This document shows, in pieces, positions 26,543 to 41,100 of a stretch of 64,000 nt of DNA. A program made the translations under genes and the position numbers. Below the pieces are notes generated by a model that was given only the letters and a program-made list of their open reading frames with translations, made no database searches and had not been told where the DNA came from. How positions within the stretch are numbered: position 1 is the first letter of the stretch; each line of letters starts with the position of its first letter. This DNA comes from Diprion similis (taxonomy: Eukaryota > Arthropoda > Insecta > Hymenoptera > Diprionidae), in assembly GCF_021155765.1 (NCBI RefSeq), contig NC_060116.1, forward strand, positions 16,122,584 through 16,186,583. Reading direction: 5' to 3'.

Positions 26543-27644
26543 GCCGGAGTTACGGCAACGTTGTATGTGCTGCGCGGCCAGGGACGTACCAATCGGGGGT
26601 TCCCCCCTCCACGATCCCCCATCCGCGCCCCGCTAGGCGGACGGCGAGACGCCAAATCGACCGATCGAGTCGTCGTTTGCTTGGAGTTTAATTCACTCTT
26701 TGTATCGATTAAACCGGCCGATCTGGAATTACGCGTCGTTACCGATTTTCGTTGATTCGATATTTTTACGTTACGTAGATATATCTGCCTATGGCTGTCC
26801 GGCGGCTTACCGACGAAACCGCTGTTTCATTGGCCGATCAACTTTGTCACGACCTTTGTAATTATAACATCATTATCAAGGAAAACGTTAAGTCACGGGA
26901 TTCGGGGATTTGACGAATTTTTGTGAGAACGCGATGTCTGATAATAATATTTACGAAATTTGTGTACGATTTAATAATCGCCGTTGATATAAACCTCTCG
27001 TTGTTCAATTCGACGATCTAATGTTTTTCTACGATTGTATAAACCTCCGTGCGTTAAGTGTGGAAGCTATTGAGTCGAGACACGACTTCAGGCCCGATCT
27101 TGTGTAACAGATAAAGTGTCGATATGGATCGATCATTGCGCTATTTCTACTATCTACGGTACTTCGACATCTTTCAGAATTTGAGATATTCAATGGGATC
27201 TCTTCGCCTGTTTGTACGTCTATGGGAAGATCGTCCAGCGTGGCAGAAATGTAGTAGGTTTAAACGTAGCGGCGCGAATTTTCTTGTAACGCATGATGTA
27301 ATGTAGAACAGAATGAAGTACGAATAAAACTTATCAACGCTGTCGTTTGATTGTGTAAACTTGTTGCACGGGCGTAAAATCTCACTCAACGATGCTCAAT
27401 AAGAACTGCATAGGTTGATCGGAAGTATGTTAATAAATAATATAATACGCGATGCTTGGCTTCCACCATCAGCAATTTGAAATAATCAGAGAGCGAGTTG
27501 GCTGCCGTCATCGCGAACTTTGCCCGCGATCAAGTGTTGCAACCAGCGTTGCCAATTGTACAAACAAAATCATGAATTACGCAGGTACACGAATGTACAT
27601 CGCGAGCGTGGTGCTAGGTATTGCAATTGATTCATGGCTCTTAC

Positions 27645-27755
27645 CTTAAGCGACGTCATTCTTCCGCTTCGTGGTGCTGCTGCAGGTGATTTGTCGAGTC
27701 GAGGGGCGGACTGAATACTAACGAATTCTTCCAATTCTCTCATGATGTCAGCCAT
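27645..27755 (-). CDS. Unidentified first coding exon, possible alternative cnc start
   Basis: An ATG in strong context (GCCATGG) opens 37 codons, MADIMRELEEFVSIQSAPRL followed by a Lys/Ser/Pro/Arg-rich segment. The frame ends after CTT AAG at a consensus donor, GTAAGAG, in phase 0. I recognise no domain. It lies 2.1 kb upstream of the CncC exon on the same strand. Because both exons end in phase 0, it could be an alternative first exon of cnc that splices to the same downstream exons. Otherwise it begins a different gene whose intron contains the CncC exon. It cannot splice onto the 25507 exon itself, because that junction gives an immediate stop. Confidence 0.55.
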
Positions 27756-28400
27756 GGCAGATCAGACGGTGATAAAATAATAACCGGCGGCGAAATGTTG
27801 TCCGAAACACTGCGCTGTAGATCGCTTTCCCTACGTACGTATGTATGTCGTGTGTACTTTTACGAGAAACGCGATGACGCCTATCGCACTTCCACTTTTC
27901 ACTATATCACGTTCTCACAATTCTTATCCACCGATTTTCAAATTTTCAAACCTTTTTCTAATCGCTGTTTGTTTGTCGATGGAATTTCAGGGTGTTTCGC
28001 CTGATAAAATATAAAATATGAACAGTGAATGGCAGCCGCATACGTCTCTCTTCTCCCACCAAGCCTAACCGTCACGTTACTGACGTCATCCTCTGATTTC
28101 AGCCAGTTTGAATCAGTCCCGCGCTCCCGCGCGTATTTCGAACGCGTCTTTTAACCGCCCGACTGCGCACTGACTTGACTCTTCGTTTACTGCGCATATC
28201 CTTAACCAATCCTCGGTCCTTGATGAAATCCAATAGGCTGAATAAACAACCGGAATATCAAACCTAGGATAAGATATTGATCGTGAATATAACCGTTCGC
28301 TTCGTTGAATAATCGTTGAATGTTTTTTTGTCACGTTTATCTGACTGTTCGTAGTTCGCTACTTATCTACTCGTTGTACTGAATTTAGATATCATTTCGG
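27756..28400 (-). promoter_or_regulatory. Likely promoter region of the 27645-27755 exon
   Basis: This stretch is CpG-richer than the flanking DNA and has no frame that continues the exon. It contains a perfect CRE palindrome, TGACGTCA, at 28081-28088. No TATA box is placed convincingly, so a CpG-type dispersed promoter is the simplest reading. Confidence 0.35.
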
Positions 28401-31400
28401 CAATTCGTTCTTGCGCTTCTTTCTTTCTATCATTTTATTTACAAGAATTGGATTGGATAATAGTAATTCAGACACCAATTTTCTTCGACATCACTTTTTT
28501 CTTGAGCGAAATCTCACGCGCTGCTTTCCAACAGCTTCAAATATCCAGCTTTAAGGCCTCTGGTTGAGTACAATTCTGTTCGAGTCAGGAATAACACTCA
28601 CAAAACGACGAGAAAAAGCACAATTTCAGCTTATGTTTTACCGAAGATGTGTGCCGTGTGAAAATTCCTGATTGCAGGCAACCCAACGTACCGCAATGAA
28701 AGCCTGGCTAGCAGGCAGACGGCGTTAGAACTTTAAAACATATTTTTAATTTCTTCGAATGTTGCCGGATGAACTCTGATGAACTATACAAAATTTGATG
28801 GAATCTAAAAACAAACGTCAGGCTGGATAGAAAAACAAAGGCATATTTCAAATGATTTCCAAGTGGTAAAAGTTGCTTGATGTTAATTTATGACGGTCTA
28901 CATAATCACTCGAACACTCGTTAACGTGTTGTTGGGTCGTAAATTGACCCCTCTCAGGATTGAAGTATAATATATATATTATATATATTAGAGAAGTATA
29001 ATACATATATATTATATATATTATACTGGTGAATTAGATGGTAGATATATTCCGATTGTATGCAAAGATTTGTGACCTCCAGTTCACCGAATCCCGATAG
29101 CTTCTCATTATTTACATACAGCGTCCGCAAGACTGTCGACTGACCTTAATTAACTACGGTTAATTTTGAATTATTGCAATTTATTAACAGAGTGATACAA
29201 CCATTTTTTACCTAATTTGAGTTGACAAACTGAGGGTGATTCAATAATAAGAAACATTTATATTTTAAACATATAATATGTATATATATTTATTTGTATG
29301 TTTTATTGTGTATACGTCGTTTAATTTGTTACAACAAAATATCTATGACAACAGTATACAGTACAGTACAATAATATACAATTTACACGTATAGGTTACA
29401 GTGTCTCGCGTTTCTTGTCATGGTGGGAAACAGACATTCAGTGCGGTACACTGTTCACTTAATTTTTTTTATACAGTAGTGATGACAACATTTTACCTGT
29501 GTTGTTTTCACGTGATTGATAAACAATTAATCTCTGATCTCTTCATCATCAGGCTCTGCAGTCTTCGATTTGTGTAGTATTTTTTGTATCGCCTTCAACG
29601 TGTAACGTCTTTGTACATAGGTATATATAATCACGTGCGTGTAGTATATATGTACATAGGTGTTAAATGATCATAAGTATGTATATTGCGAAAAATTTCA
29701 AATCACAAAAATCGTGCGTGCAGTATAGATTCCCCCCTTTTTTTTTTACATGAACTCTTTTATTTATTAAATTTACTGAAGTACGAACAAAATATTGCGA
29801 CAAAAATGTTCCCGAATATATCTTGTGTGTAATAACAGTGCTCGGATAAAGTTTTTATAGTAAAACGTAGGCGCGTATGCATTAGAAAATAAAAATTAAA
29901 AAATATCTAATCATTACCATAATATGTCATACAAGAGAAGATTTTTTTGTGAAAAAATATGCTATTTACACCGCATTTTCAATGTCATTTACCCATTCTA
30001 TACAGCAGAAGTGGGCATACGACTATAAGTTGTGCGTCAATTCGATAATAATTTGTCAAAAATATAGCCGTGTATAAAAATCTATCGAAATGAAAAATCA
30101 TGAAAACGGTGTCCATTTATTTACAGTGGGAAAGAAGAAATTATTCATGCTGCCAGCAGGAATTTTTTTTCCGGTGTTGTATCATGTACGATTCGATTAT
30201 AATTCTTGTTCTGACTTTGTGCTAATTTTTTTTCTGTTTCAGAGCCTAAGCTTCTTACTGCCATTTCAATTTTATAACCAATCAATATTATATCAATTAA
30301 TTTTAAGCACAGAGTAAATTTTTACCTTTAATCAGTAAAGATTTTTTCTGTTTGACGAACATTTAACAATGATACAAGACAAATTTTTTACTACAAACAT
30401 TTCAAACTCACTCTTTCTTTCTTGTGATTTAATAAGGACAAGTAAATACGTCAACGACAATATCTCGTCACATTAAGCACACGCGTAAACCCGTACAGAG
30501 ATATTCTTCACGTATCACATTATATATGCATTGAAATTCAAATTAGATTTTAGATTTTTTACTTTTCCTACACCAACAATTACTAAAAATAAATTGTGAG
30601 ATTCATCTCTCGTTAATCAATTACTTTCATGCTCTGTAAAAGCAAATAAGTATGTATTTACTCTTCAACAGAAAAGAGAGAATTCGTAAAATTAACGGTC
30701 AGGCCTCGTTAATTAGGTTGTACGGATTGATTTCAGCAACATGAACACATGGCGTACGAAACCTGTTTAAAAATTTTTTTTCACTTTTCTTTGATTTTTT
30801 TCCTTCGACTTTAACGTTACAGTTTCATTTACATCTAATTTATAAGTCTAATGCATTTGGCGCTGAATGATTAATCAGTTGTTGACTAACGTTTCTAGAC
30901 ATAAATTGTGTCACAACACATGACATTAAATGTAAATTTACTAACTAACTGTATAGATCATAATATAATACATATATATGATATACATATATATATATTT
31001 ATATATAGATTTTGTTTGATATGCTACTTAAATTTTACCAAAGCTAAAGTTCGTTTTAGACCTTTTCACACCCTCGGATTATTATTGTTACGTCTTATTG
31101 TACATGGGTGTCTATCTCTTCAGCTCTCTTTCTAGTCTGGAATTAAGACTTAACCCTGATTCAGCGTCTGGTATTGGAATATTTTCAGATAGCAGTGTAA
31201 TATTTAACTCGTAACGCTGTAATTGTGTTGAATGATATTCTAATAGTTCCGGTAAAGGTAGACTAACAATAAGAATAACGTAAGACCTTGTTTGGCTTTA
31301 ACTTTCGTCGAGTTAGACCTAATCGACGTATTAGATACTCATTGCTCAGCCGTTATTAATTTGGATGGATTCACATCTACATCGTATAACTTCGACCGCG

Positions 31401-32168
31401 TAATGTTAAATTGTCATTGTTAAATATGCAATTTATTATTATAAATTTCGATCGGATCGATTAATAAGATGTTTTTAATTATTACTTTTATCTTTGATGC
31501 CGCTTTACCTCGTTAGGAACGACACAAGAGGAAGTAATTTTATTTCAGTTTTTAATTAACTGATTAATAATTAAACAGTTTTTTTTCCAGATATGCAAAG
31601 TGCATTTTAAGGCAGTACTAGCGATTTCGCAGGTCCCTATGAATTTACTTATCGATTGACTTAAGGTTTTATTTATTGTTTAATTATCATTAATTTTTTA
31701 AATTTTTTTCTTTATAATTCAAAATAAGCATGTCATTCAGGAATTGACAATCGAGTGATCAGAAATATATGTGTTGTATTTTTTTTTTCTCTCCACACTC
31801 TCTTATAACTTTATCCTCATGTAGATAAGATTGTATAATATGAAATTCTCTATAGATTCGAAATAATGTATTTAAAAACTTCTTACTCCATCAGTTTATT
31901 AAACACAACGACCGGACGTTTTTCATTATTTTTTTTCTCATTTCTCACAATTGTTTATCGATCTAATATTTATTTATTCTGATTTTTATCGTAAATATAA
32001 ATTCGCTATTGACCCTCACATCGGTATCCTTAAAGGATATAAAAATTCTGGACTAGCTTTTTTCATGTTGCTTACTTTCAGACATTTATAGTGAATGAAT
32101 TTTTCCGCCGTAATTTAAGGCTTTTAAAATAATTTATAGATTTACCTTCGTTCGTGCTAATTCCTCAC
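28401..32168. other. AT-rich intergenic region
   Basis: It lies between the cnc upstream region and the 3' end of the aminopeptidase gene. It is very AT-rich, with two ~31 bp tandem units of alternating AT sequence (28962-29026). No open frame shows protein-like composition or splice support. The right end should hold the aminopeptidase 3' UTR. Overlapping AATAAA signals (minus strand) lie at 31969-31978, about 190 bp past the stop codon. Confidence 0.6.
31969..31978 (-). other. Candidate polyadenylation signal of the M1 aminopeptidase
   Basis: TTTATTTATT on the plus strand gives two overlapping AATAAA hexamers on the minus strand, about 190 bp downstream of the aminopeptidase stop codon at 32169. 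Confidence 0.45.
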
Positions 32169-35100
32169 CTAGCTTTTATCGATTTTCAAATAATTGTGCA
32201 ACCACTGATTGATGGTCTCCGCGTTCTCCTTCACCCAGTGAATATTCAACCTTATGGTCTCCAAGCTCTGTTCCAAGGCTCGCTGGCCGCTGCCCACTTC
32301 AACCTTTTTGAAATACTCCGAAACCTGACGATTGCAAATGAAAAAATAAGAACCAAAGAAGAATCAGAAGGAATCGAAAAGTCTTTTTCCATCCAAGCGC
32401 TTCTTTCATTAGCGATAAATTTATTTTTAAACGCTTTGACTCACCTCCTGGAGATCGTATTCGGTGCAGAACGTCGAAGTAACAACTGTAATGAATCCGC
32501 TGAGGGTGAAGGTGCCGTTGCCGAACATGGATTGAAATTTTGGCCAATACGCTTTGAGATGTCGCCACGCGAGAAATTGGCCCTCTGGATTGTGGGCGAC
32601 GACCGCAATGACAGGTTCCACATCCTGTGGCCTGATTTCCTCCCTGTCAAGAGATGCAAGCAAGAAACGTTGCAGAATCCACGGGTCCATAGACTGGCCG
32701 AGTGACTTCAAAAGGATGACTTTTTCGCTCGGGATCTGCGTTTTCTTGTACATGTTCCAGCAGTAGTTCCACTCCTTTTCCCCACCATACTTTATCCCTG
32801 ATGGATTGACAACCAAACACTGATATTCGCGTTCCAAGTAAGGTATGCAGTTGCGAACGAATATTGCAAACATATTTACCAGCGGCGTAAACGAGGTCTC
32901 GAAGATTCGGTGGTATCCGAGTACCCTTTTCCATCCAGCTTTTGAACAACAGTTTTGCCGGCTTTACGATACCATCGATGTTCGCGATTAGCGCTGCTTG
33001 AAGGACGTTGCTCCGAAGCAGTCTGCAAACGTTTATATTAAAGAAGGAAAAGATAACATCACCGTTCTTTTTTTTTCGGGACAGTATTCACGCGAGTCCT
33101 CTGACCTGGTCGAATAGGATCCCGTATCGTTGAGACCAACGTAGGTGGTAACGGGTCCCAATAACGTCTTCACGAAGGCGATGTACTTCTTGAAGCCAGC
33201 GGTCTCGCTCATCATCTTGGACCAGGATTCCAAGTGCTCGATGGCCGTGGACCAAGGGACGAAATCACGTTCGTTCAGGAGGTAGAGGGAGAGCTTCAGA
33301 GGTATAGTCGCGTTTAGAATCCCTGCCCTGCAGAGGGTGAAGGCGTCGTCGATGAGGCTGGCCCGATCGGCGGGGGTGAAAACGGTATGGTTGTTGTGTA
33401 GCGTCGTTATTATCGAGGTCCACATATCGTCTGAGTAATTTACCCGGTAAAATCCTGTCTGATTAACGTTAACCTTGATCCATTCCACCTCGGGAGGTAC
33501 TTCGAAGGACACTGTAATCCGCACGATAAAACATTAGTGAAAAGTACGAAGGTCCACTTGCTGTCTTATCGCAGTGCTCGATGTTCGATTATAGTTACCA
33601 TCTGTCAGGTTCATCCAAACGTTCGTCGTCACTCGGGGCTGCAAGTTCGTGTAGTAGCTCAGCGGAACATACCACTTGTAATCGAACGGCGATTTCGGCG
33701 TCAAGAGATCGGTGTCGTTTTCACGAGGTGATAAAAGCAGCCGTTTTTGAGTAGCGAGTATCGTGTTGCCCTCGCGACTGATCGTTATCAGTGGAAAGCC
33801 CATTTGCTGGGTCCAGGTGTCCATTATACTCTAAAAAAGTAAGGATATCGTAAAGGTCTTGACCCCGCAAATATGCCTGCGAGCAACACAAGTGCCGGGG
33901 GATTTTAATCTGTAGAGAATATTATATCCGTATACCTTGACATCGAAAGAGTGATTCGCATGCTTGGTGAAAACGGCCCACAAGTCATTGGTGTCAGCGT
34001 TCCCGTATTTGTGGGTATTGAGATAGTCGTTGAGCCCCTTCTTCATGACCTCCTCCAGAAGAAACTCCTCCAGCATGTATAAAATCGCCGCGCCCTTGTT
34101 GTAGCTTATGGTGTCGAATATGGCCTCGATCTCCGACGGATCTTTTACAGGGACGCTGATCGGGTGGCTGCTGGCCAAGGCGTCGAGGTTGAGGGCGGAT
34201 TGGGTCTTGTCGAGGATGAATTGGTTCATCATCCCCCATTCGGGAGCGACGTGGTCGACGCCCTTGTGCTCGAGGAAGCTGGCGACGCCCTCGTTCAGCC
34301 ACAAATCGTTCCACCACTTCATCGTGACCAAGTTGCCAAACCACTGATGGGCCAACTCGTGGGCAACGACGATGGCGACCCATTGGTGAGCCGCGGTCGA
34401 CGTTTCTTCCGGGTCGTAGAGGATCGAGGTTTCCCTGTAAGTTATCAGGCCCCAGTTTTCCATCGCGCCTGCGGCGAAGTCGGGTATCGCTATCAGGTCT
34501 GCAATTTAAATAAATAAATAAATAAAAAAGCAAAAAAAAAAAAAACGAAGGAGATAAAATCGTTGTTTCGTTCCATTGACGTCTTACCCTGCTTAGGCAG
34601 CGGGTAATGGATCCCGAAGTAAGTCTCGAAATAGTCCATTATTTTCGCCGCTGTTGTGACGGCGAATTGAGCCTGCGGCAGCATCGCCTCTGGTGCGTAA
34701 ACGCTGACGGAAACGTTCCTCGAGGTCATCTCGGTGACTCGTTTGTAATCGCAGACGACGAAAGCGACCAGGTACGTTGACATTTCGACAGATTCTTGAA
34801 AATCGTCCCGGAGCTGTGAGCACGATTTGTTCTAAATTACCCCGGTGAAGCGCTAAGTCGTATCGCATGGTGCTCTTGATGATATTTATAATGAACGATG
34901 CTATTCGGAATTGTAATGGTAGTTGAAGAATGAGTTGCAGAGATCGCGACGAAACGAACAGTCATGCAAAGCTGATTAAAATGATGGCATTGTAATTGTA
35001 ATGGCAAAATTGAAGCTGACGTAATTTTCATTAGAAATTTGAGAATCACTCAAATTTGCAACCGTAAATTATTGTGAGCTTGAAAGCGCAAGTGACGAAG

Positions 35101-38100
35101 GTTACTCGTGAAACTGCTTGATCGCACTTACCAACCCGGTTCCCATATAAAATCCGGCATCCTCGGTATTGACGACGGGCATGTTGCACAAAGCTATGTG
35201 AAACCTGTCCCGGAATATGGACATTTTGAACTTTGCCTTGAATTGGGGCTCGTCGAAACACGGGAATGCCGATCTTGCGTAAGTCGGCTCGAAGTGCGTC
35301 GTGGCTAGATGCCTGCGAAGCGGCGAATAGTCAGATTCAATCGTAAGATTTGTGAATTGGCCAATTCATATTGTGCGTGCTACTTATATTTGGTTTCACC
35401 TCTTATCCCCGTCCGCTGTAACGTAGCTGCTGAGATAGAAGCCTTCAAGTTCATTTCCGAGCTTGGAAGTGAACCTGAGATGCACCGAGTAGTTTCCTCT
35501 CTTGCGAAATTTACTCTCCTCTAATTCTAAGTAAAGCTGTTGGTGTTTTGGGTACTCTAATAGTTGAGAAATCTTGAGACGGTGACCTTTCCGGTCCTGG
35601 ATCATCTGCGAAAGATTATGAAGATTAGCGACGTTCGATCTCGTTTAAATAAATCTTCATCCACAGATTCTCGTTTACCTTTTCATTTATTGTCAAATTT
35701 TTACTATGGAAGACGATGAAATTGGTCTCTTTGTCGACGTAGAACTCGATGGTTACTTGGCCTGGAATTAGGAATCACGAACATTGATGAAAATGATCTG
35801 TGGATCGGTCGACTAGTCTGGGTCATAAAAGTTTGGGACTTGACTTGAAAATAGAGGTACGATTGAAACTTGTATTCACCTTTAACTTCCAGCGTCGTTA
35901 GATTTGGGTGAATCGTGATGTTGTACCTCGTCGGATGTGCAAAGGTTGGTAGCCTGACATTGTTCCACGGGAAGACCTGAAAGCGAACGAGATTTTAGAC
36001 TATTATCAATCTCCGGATCAGAACGTAAATAGAAGAGTTATAACCTCTCCATTGGTAGCGAAGGGTCCACCGTCGTCACCCTCATCCTCAGCTTCGAGAT
36101 TCGCTGGTTTTTCTCCGGCACAAGGACAATCTATGGCGGTGAAGAAAAGGTAGAGGTAAAACAAGATGCAAGAAACCTGCTTAGGCATTATGTGTAAATG
36201 AATAAAACGTGCAAAACGACATTTTCAAAACAAGTGCAAATTCGATATCTCGAAGTGAAATGATTCAGAGTAACAATTTTCACCTACATAGCTCGTTCAC
36301 GCAAAAATCTCTGTAGCAGAAATCTGCTACGAATTACTCTCACCGTTTTGCGGACCGGCGAAAGCGATGATCAAAGATATGGCGAAGAGGATTGCAAAGA
36401 CGACTGTCGCGATGCACAATGCTCTCTTCTGCGAACACACGGCAACTCCATTCTGCTCATATATACTCCGTTTGTGCAGCCCGGTGTTGCTGTCCCCTGT
36501 GCAAAGAATAGAAGAATGAGAAAAATTAGCGACGTGTTACTCCTGTTTGGAATATTCAACTGAGGCCTGTACCTTCGTTCAATCAATTTAAAAGCGTTGC
36601 CTTGTCATTACTTTCGCAATTTCATTACATTACGCGCTCTATCGATCCCCGCATTTATGTGGCGAAGGACGAGATATTTGCAAAACGCTTCGGCACTATT
36701 TTCCACAAGAAGTGTTATAAAATATCTCGTGAATACTGGACTGTTTTGCCGTCAATTAAAGCATAGAGAAGCAAAGTCGAGTAGCCTGATAATTTCTTCT
36801 TCAGCTCTCTGACAAAGTATTCACACTGAAACAGTCACGCAAGATTGATATTCGACGCTTCAGAATTGGTCTGCGAAGCGACGCTTGCGGCAAAACGAAC
36901 AAATTTGTCAGCCTTGGAATTAGGAGAATGCAATGGTTCCAGGTTCGAACCGCAATTAGATAGAAATGCATGATTACCCAAGACGCCGTGCGGTAGCACG
37001 AAGATCGTATCAGTCACGGAATCATGTAGATCTAGCGACTAATTAATTCGACACGAAGAACGAATAGCGTTGAGCGTTGAAATGCCAGACTGCACGAGGC
37101 CCTGGTTGTTGTTATCAAATATTCAAGACCACAAATGGAGAAATAATTGCTCAACTTACGTAAGCCGCTTATGTTATTAACGATGCGTGAATCGGTGTAC
37201 CTATTATGACCTGGCAAAATTTCGGCGCCTCGTTGATTTCGCGGTATTAGCACACAATGATCGGTGATCACGTCCGGTGGTTCGCAAATTTCCACCTCGC
37301 ATAGCTCATCTGCATTTTTTTGCGCTATATATTCGCGTAAATGGCGCTCATCGTCGATGTCACGGGTCAAACACGCTTGCTGGTGCATTTTACATGTACC
37401 CTGGACGTCAAAACTAGGTCTACATGCTACGCGCTAGACAAGATATTGATCGTCTACACGTGCTCTTCGCTTCTCTGTATCTACGTACAAACGGCATGTC
37501 GATTGCAGCATTAATTGGACACTCGGTCAGCCAAACGATGCTCGAATCGTGCTTTTCATACGCTACCAGTTTATGGCTCTATGGTTTAATGGCTATGGTT
37601 TATTGCAAGTGAAAATATCTATTGGTCAGCATTTTTCGAGAAAAATTTCATCTCTTTGTCGCATCGGATGGAGAAACGAATCGCGCAGTTTTGTAAAAAA
37701 AGGTGGAGTTGCAATGGAATAAGGAACGCTGGGTATATAACGTAGATGCAGACGCATATTATCAATTTCTATTATATAATTCTGTCACACCGAACGGCTG
37801 TCACACTTTTATATTAAACGATCTGTTTCCACGCGCTGACTACAATTTGCTCTAATTAAACTCAAGTTCAAACCTACAGTATTATTATCGGTACGCGGAA
37901 TTTGAATTCAGCGACTTGACACGTAACGCAGGTCGACATCAGAGGAGTGGAATTGAAAGGTGAACGAGTGTCTCTCACCTGTCAAGAAAGCAACATCGTC
38001 GACGTCCTGTTCACTCATGGTGAATCGAATGGGTGGCGGTCTTTTGTAAACAAACCCCTTGATGTTGCCCTCGCTCAAGGCGTAGGATATCTTAATGAGT

Positions 38101-41100
38101 GGCTCCCTCTGTTCCGCCACAATTCAACGCTCGGTCACTTTTCGCGCGAGCGTTACTTCCGGTTCGTGACTAAGGTCAAACCAAGGTCAGTGGCAGTCAA
38201 AGATCGGTGGAGCTGGAAGTCGTCTTTGCTCGATGGCGTGTCGACGAGATACTGCGAGACTGAAGGTTGCTGCTGGATCTGGTGCACGATGTTGCAGTTC
38301 GCATGTAGGTCAGAGGTGCGCGATGATGCCGGGGATACCGAAGTAAAGACGCCTGGATTTTGCTTTTTATTTATTTGTTTTTTATTATTTTATTTTTGAC
38401 TCGAGTTTGCTTATTTGTCGGGAAACGAGCTACGAAAAGCTGCAGAAATCCATCGTGTATATATTACAGGTATTGCAGTATGCTTAACACCGTTTGCAAT
38501 TTTCGATTCGTCACAGTAGACGTTTTTCACCTCGACTAATTCCTCCTTAAAATCGAACGACGAACGGGACACGACACTTTGGCATTCTGCATACGATGCA
38601 GTGTGGAATTCTCGACGATTACGAAAAACGGGAGCGAAACGAGCTCGAATCCTCGACTCTGCACACCGACCGACCCCGGCGCGTTTTTTAGCGATTGTAT
38701 TTTCGGGACGGGATCACCGCGACCAAAAGCAACGACGCACGGCCCACCGCTATTTGACATTTCATTGATATTCGCGTTTCGCCACTGATACGATTTAGCG
38801 ACGTTGCGGCGGTGAAGCTACAATGGCGACGCACGTCGATTATATTTTACCCCTGCAGTCGAGGCTCTCGGGGGTGGTTCGAGCTTTTGGGGTGGTGGCT
38901 GGTGTCCCCCGATAAAAACCTACCCCCCCATCCACCCCCTCCTTCCTTTCGCAACGGGGAGTGTTGCCATCTCCTCGAACCCCGCCGAAGACCGTTCGTC
39001 GACTCTCGGATCCCATGGAATGAGCAACGCTCCGTTTTACCGACCGCCGACCATCCACCCTCCCTGAGAAATTCAACCCTGGTAACCAGCTTTTTGACCC
39101 TCGGTGGAAACCGAAATCTCACCGATGTCGGTTCGTGCTGGTACCGACGAAATCTCTACTCAAATCGACCCTTCAGGTGCGTCTCGAGTCGAGACGCGAA
39201 AACGCGTCCATTTTTTTTGGCCCGAAGAACAAATCGAGCTGTTGCTTCAATTAACGAGTGGCTCTACGTTTTCAGGACTTGGCTAAAGCTCCTTTTTAAA
39301 TATCGACATCTTGCTCACCGTCCGAAGCGGATCTTTATCTTCCAGTGTTGTCTGCAGCAGATCGAATCCCAATTCGACGGCTTAGTTAGATCGATAATTT
39401 CAGGGATCGAGGATTTCACGCAAGCTTATGTCGGTAAATCATCAAGTTCAAACAGCAGTCCTCTTGACTAAGAACAAACAGTTTTTCTCGCGTGGCTTGG
39501 CACCGAACCAATTTTAGTCTTGTGCGTTTTCCCTTTCCCGAGTATCGTGTTGCTGTTTGAGGGAAGATTTCCTCTATTAAGCAACGATGCGTGGCATCAT
39601 CTGCAGCCACCCCTGATAGTGGCGTCGGGGTCGTCGCGACGAGAAACATGAATCGCGCATCGATCGGCGTCTAACTGAGTGTATTTCGCTCCCCTCGGCT
39701 CCGCTGGGTCTCAGCCACCGTTAAGCCGAGCCACCGATACTTGACAATCGCATTTTCCACCACGTTCCAACGGCAATAAAGCAGTTTCACGAAGTAAAAA
39801 CCACGTCCATCGGGCGACAGCGCGTCGCCGTTTGAACCCCTCGAAATTCGAGGACTCCGGGATTTTCATCATCGGTTTAAACTCCCTCTGGAATTGGTTG
39901 CGAGTATCATTACGGCAGGACTTCAATGCCCCCGAAAATGTATGAGACATTCGCGTGCCGGAAGGTCTTGAAAAAAAATTTAACGACGTGGATGACGCGT
40001 TGAAAGGGGACCTGCATCTCCATTCATCGCGACTCGTGTGAAACTGCACGTCATTATCATCATCATCGTCATGATCATACACACGCTGATTCTCCTTGCG
40101 CAGACACTGTGCAGTTTTAATTTAATGCATCAAGATTTTCACCGCGAGCCCGAGAAGAATGTTTATTTCACAAGTGAATGCGGGTCAAGAGGTCATACAG
40201 ATATATACATTGAAATTGTCAGCTTTCCGGTATTCACCTTACGTAAGCCGACAGCTCCGATTGGTACATACTTCCGCCTCCGAAGCTTTGTAACTCGTAA
40301 AGCTGCCTATTCCAGAGCCATCTTGCATCGTGGGATTCGAATCTTTAGCGCGTTGGCGTCATAAACCGTGAATAAGGTTCAATTATTTACGGCTAGAAGT
40401 TTTATGTAGCAGAAACAAAAGGTTCAAAGAGTCAATTTCACCTTTTCATTATCATCGGGATATAAAAGTGATAATTTTTGGCACAGACTAGAAGTTCTCT
40501 TTGAAAAATCTTACAGTTTTGCGTTGTTGTTGCCTTGGATGATCTTTATTTTTTTAGTTTATCGTCTCAACGTGCACTCGGCTAGTTATGACAGTAAAAA
40601 TAACGCTAATTTCTACTTCACTCGACTTACGTTGTGTGTTTATTGCGCAATCTTTTGATGTGCACGCGGTGTTTTAGCGACGTATATGACCTTACAGGTA
40701 AGTACATCTGTCAATTGTTTGTACAGCGACAGAAGCGACTGCGTGCATATAATTTTTTTACCTTTAAACGCCGCCAGTAAAACAATTTATTACAGTTGTT
40801 ACTCACCTGTGTGTCGAAATACAAGTAAATATTCATCGGTGAGAAAAATGGCTGTTAGCTTTGGTTTACAGCCGTTTGCTAAATTTGTGTAATTATTTTA
40901 ACAATTTATGTTATATTCTAACCATCGCATTCGTTCTCCTTAGATCTCGTAACGGAGTATTTTTTCTACTTACGTAAATCTCGTATACGACAACGTTACG
41001 CAATTTGCAGCTCATTTGCATCCGTGTCTTCCAACAGAATGATGGGATTAAAGCATTCGCGAAAATTATTTATATCTCAGAACCGAGTCCTTCGGACGGA

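Noticed and set aside
34108-34517. Plus-strand and second minus-strand frames over the aminopeptidase catalytic exon
   Set aside because: These are shadow frames of the GC-richer M1 exon. The HELAH frame is the coding one.
38812-39471. 219-codon open frame, plus strand, the longest in the window
   Set aside because: It starts at a GTG, has mixed unstructured composition, no domain, and overlapping open frames on the other strand in a locally GC-rich patch inside the aminopeptidase intron. An ORF of this length is near what chance would give here.
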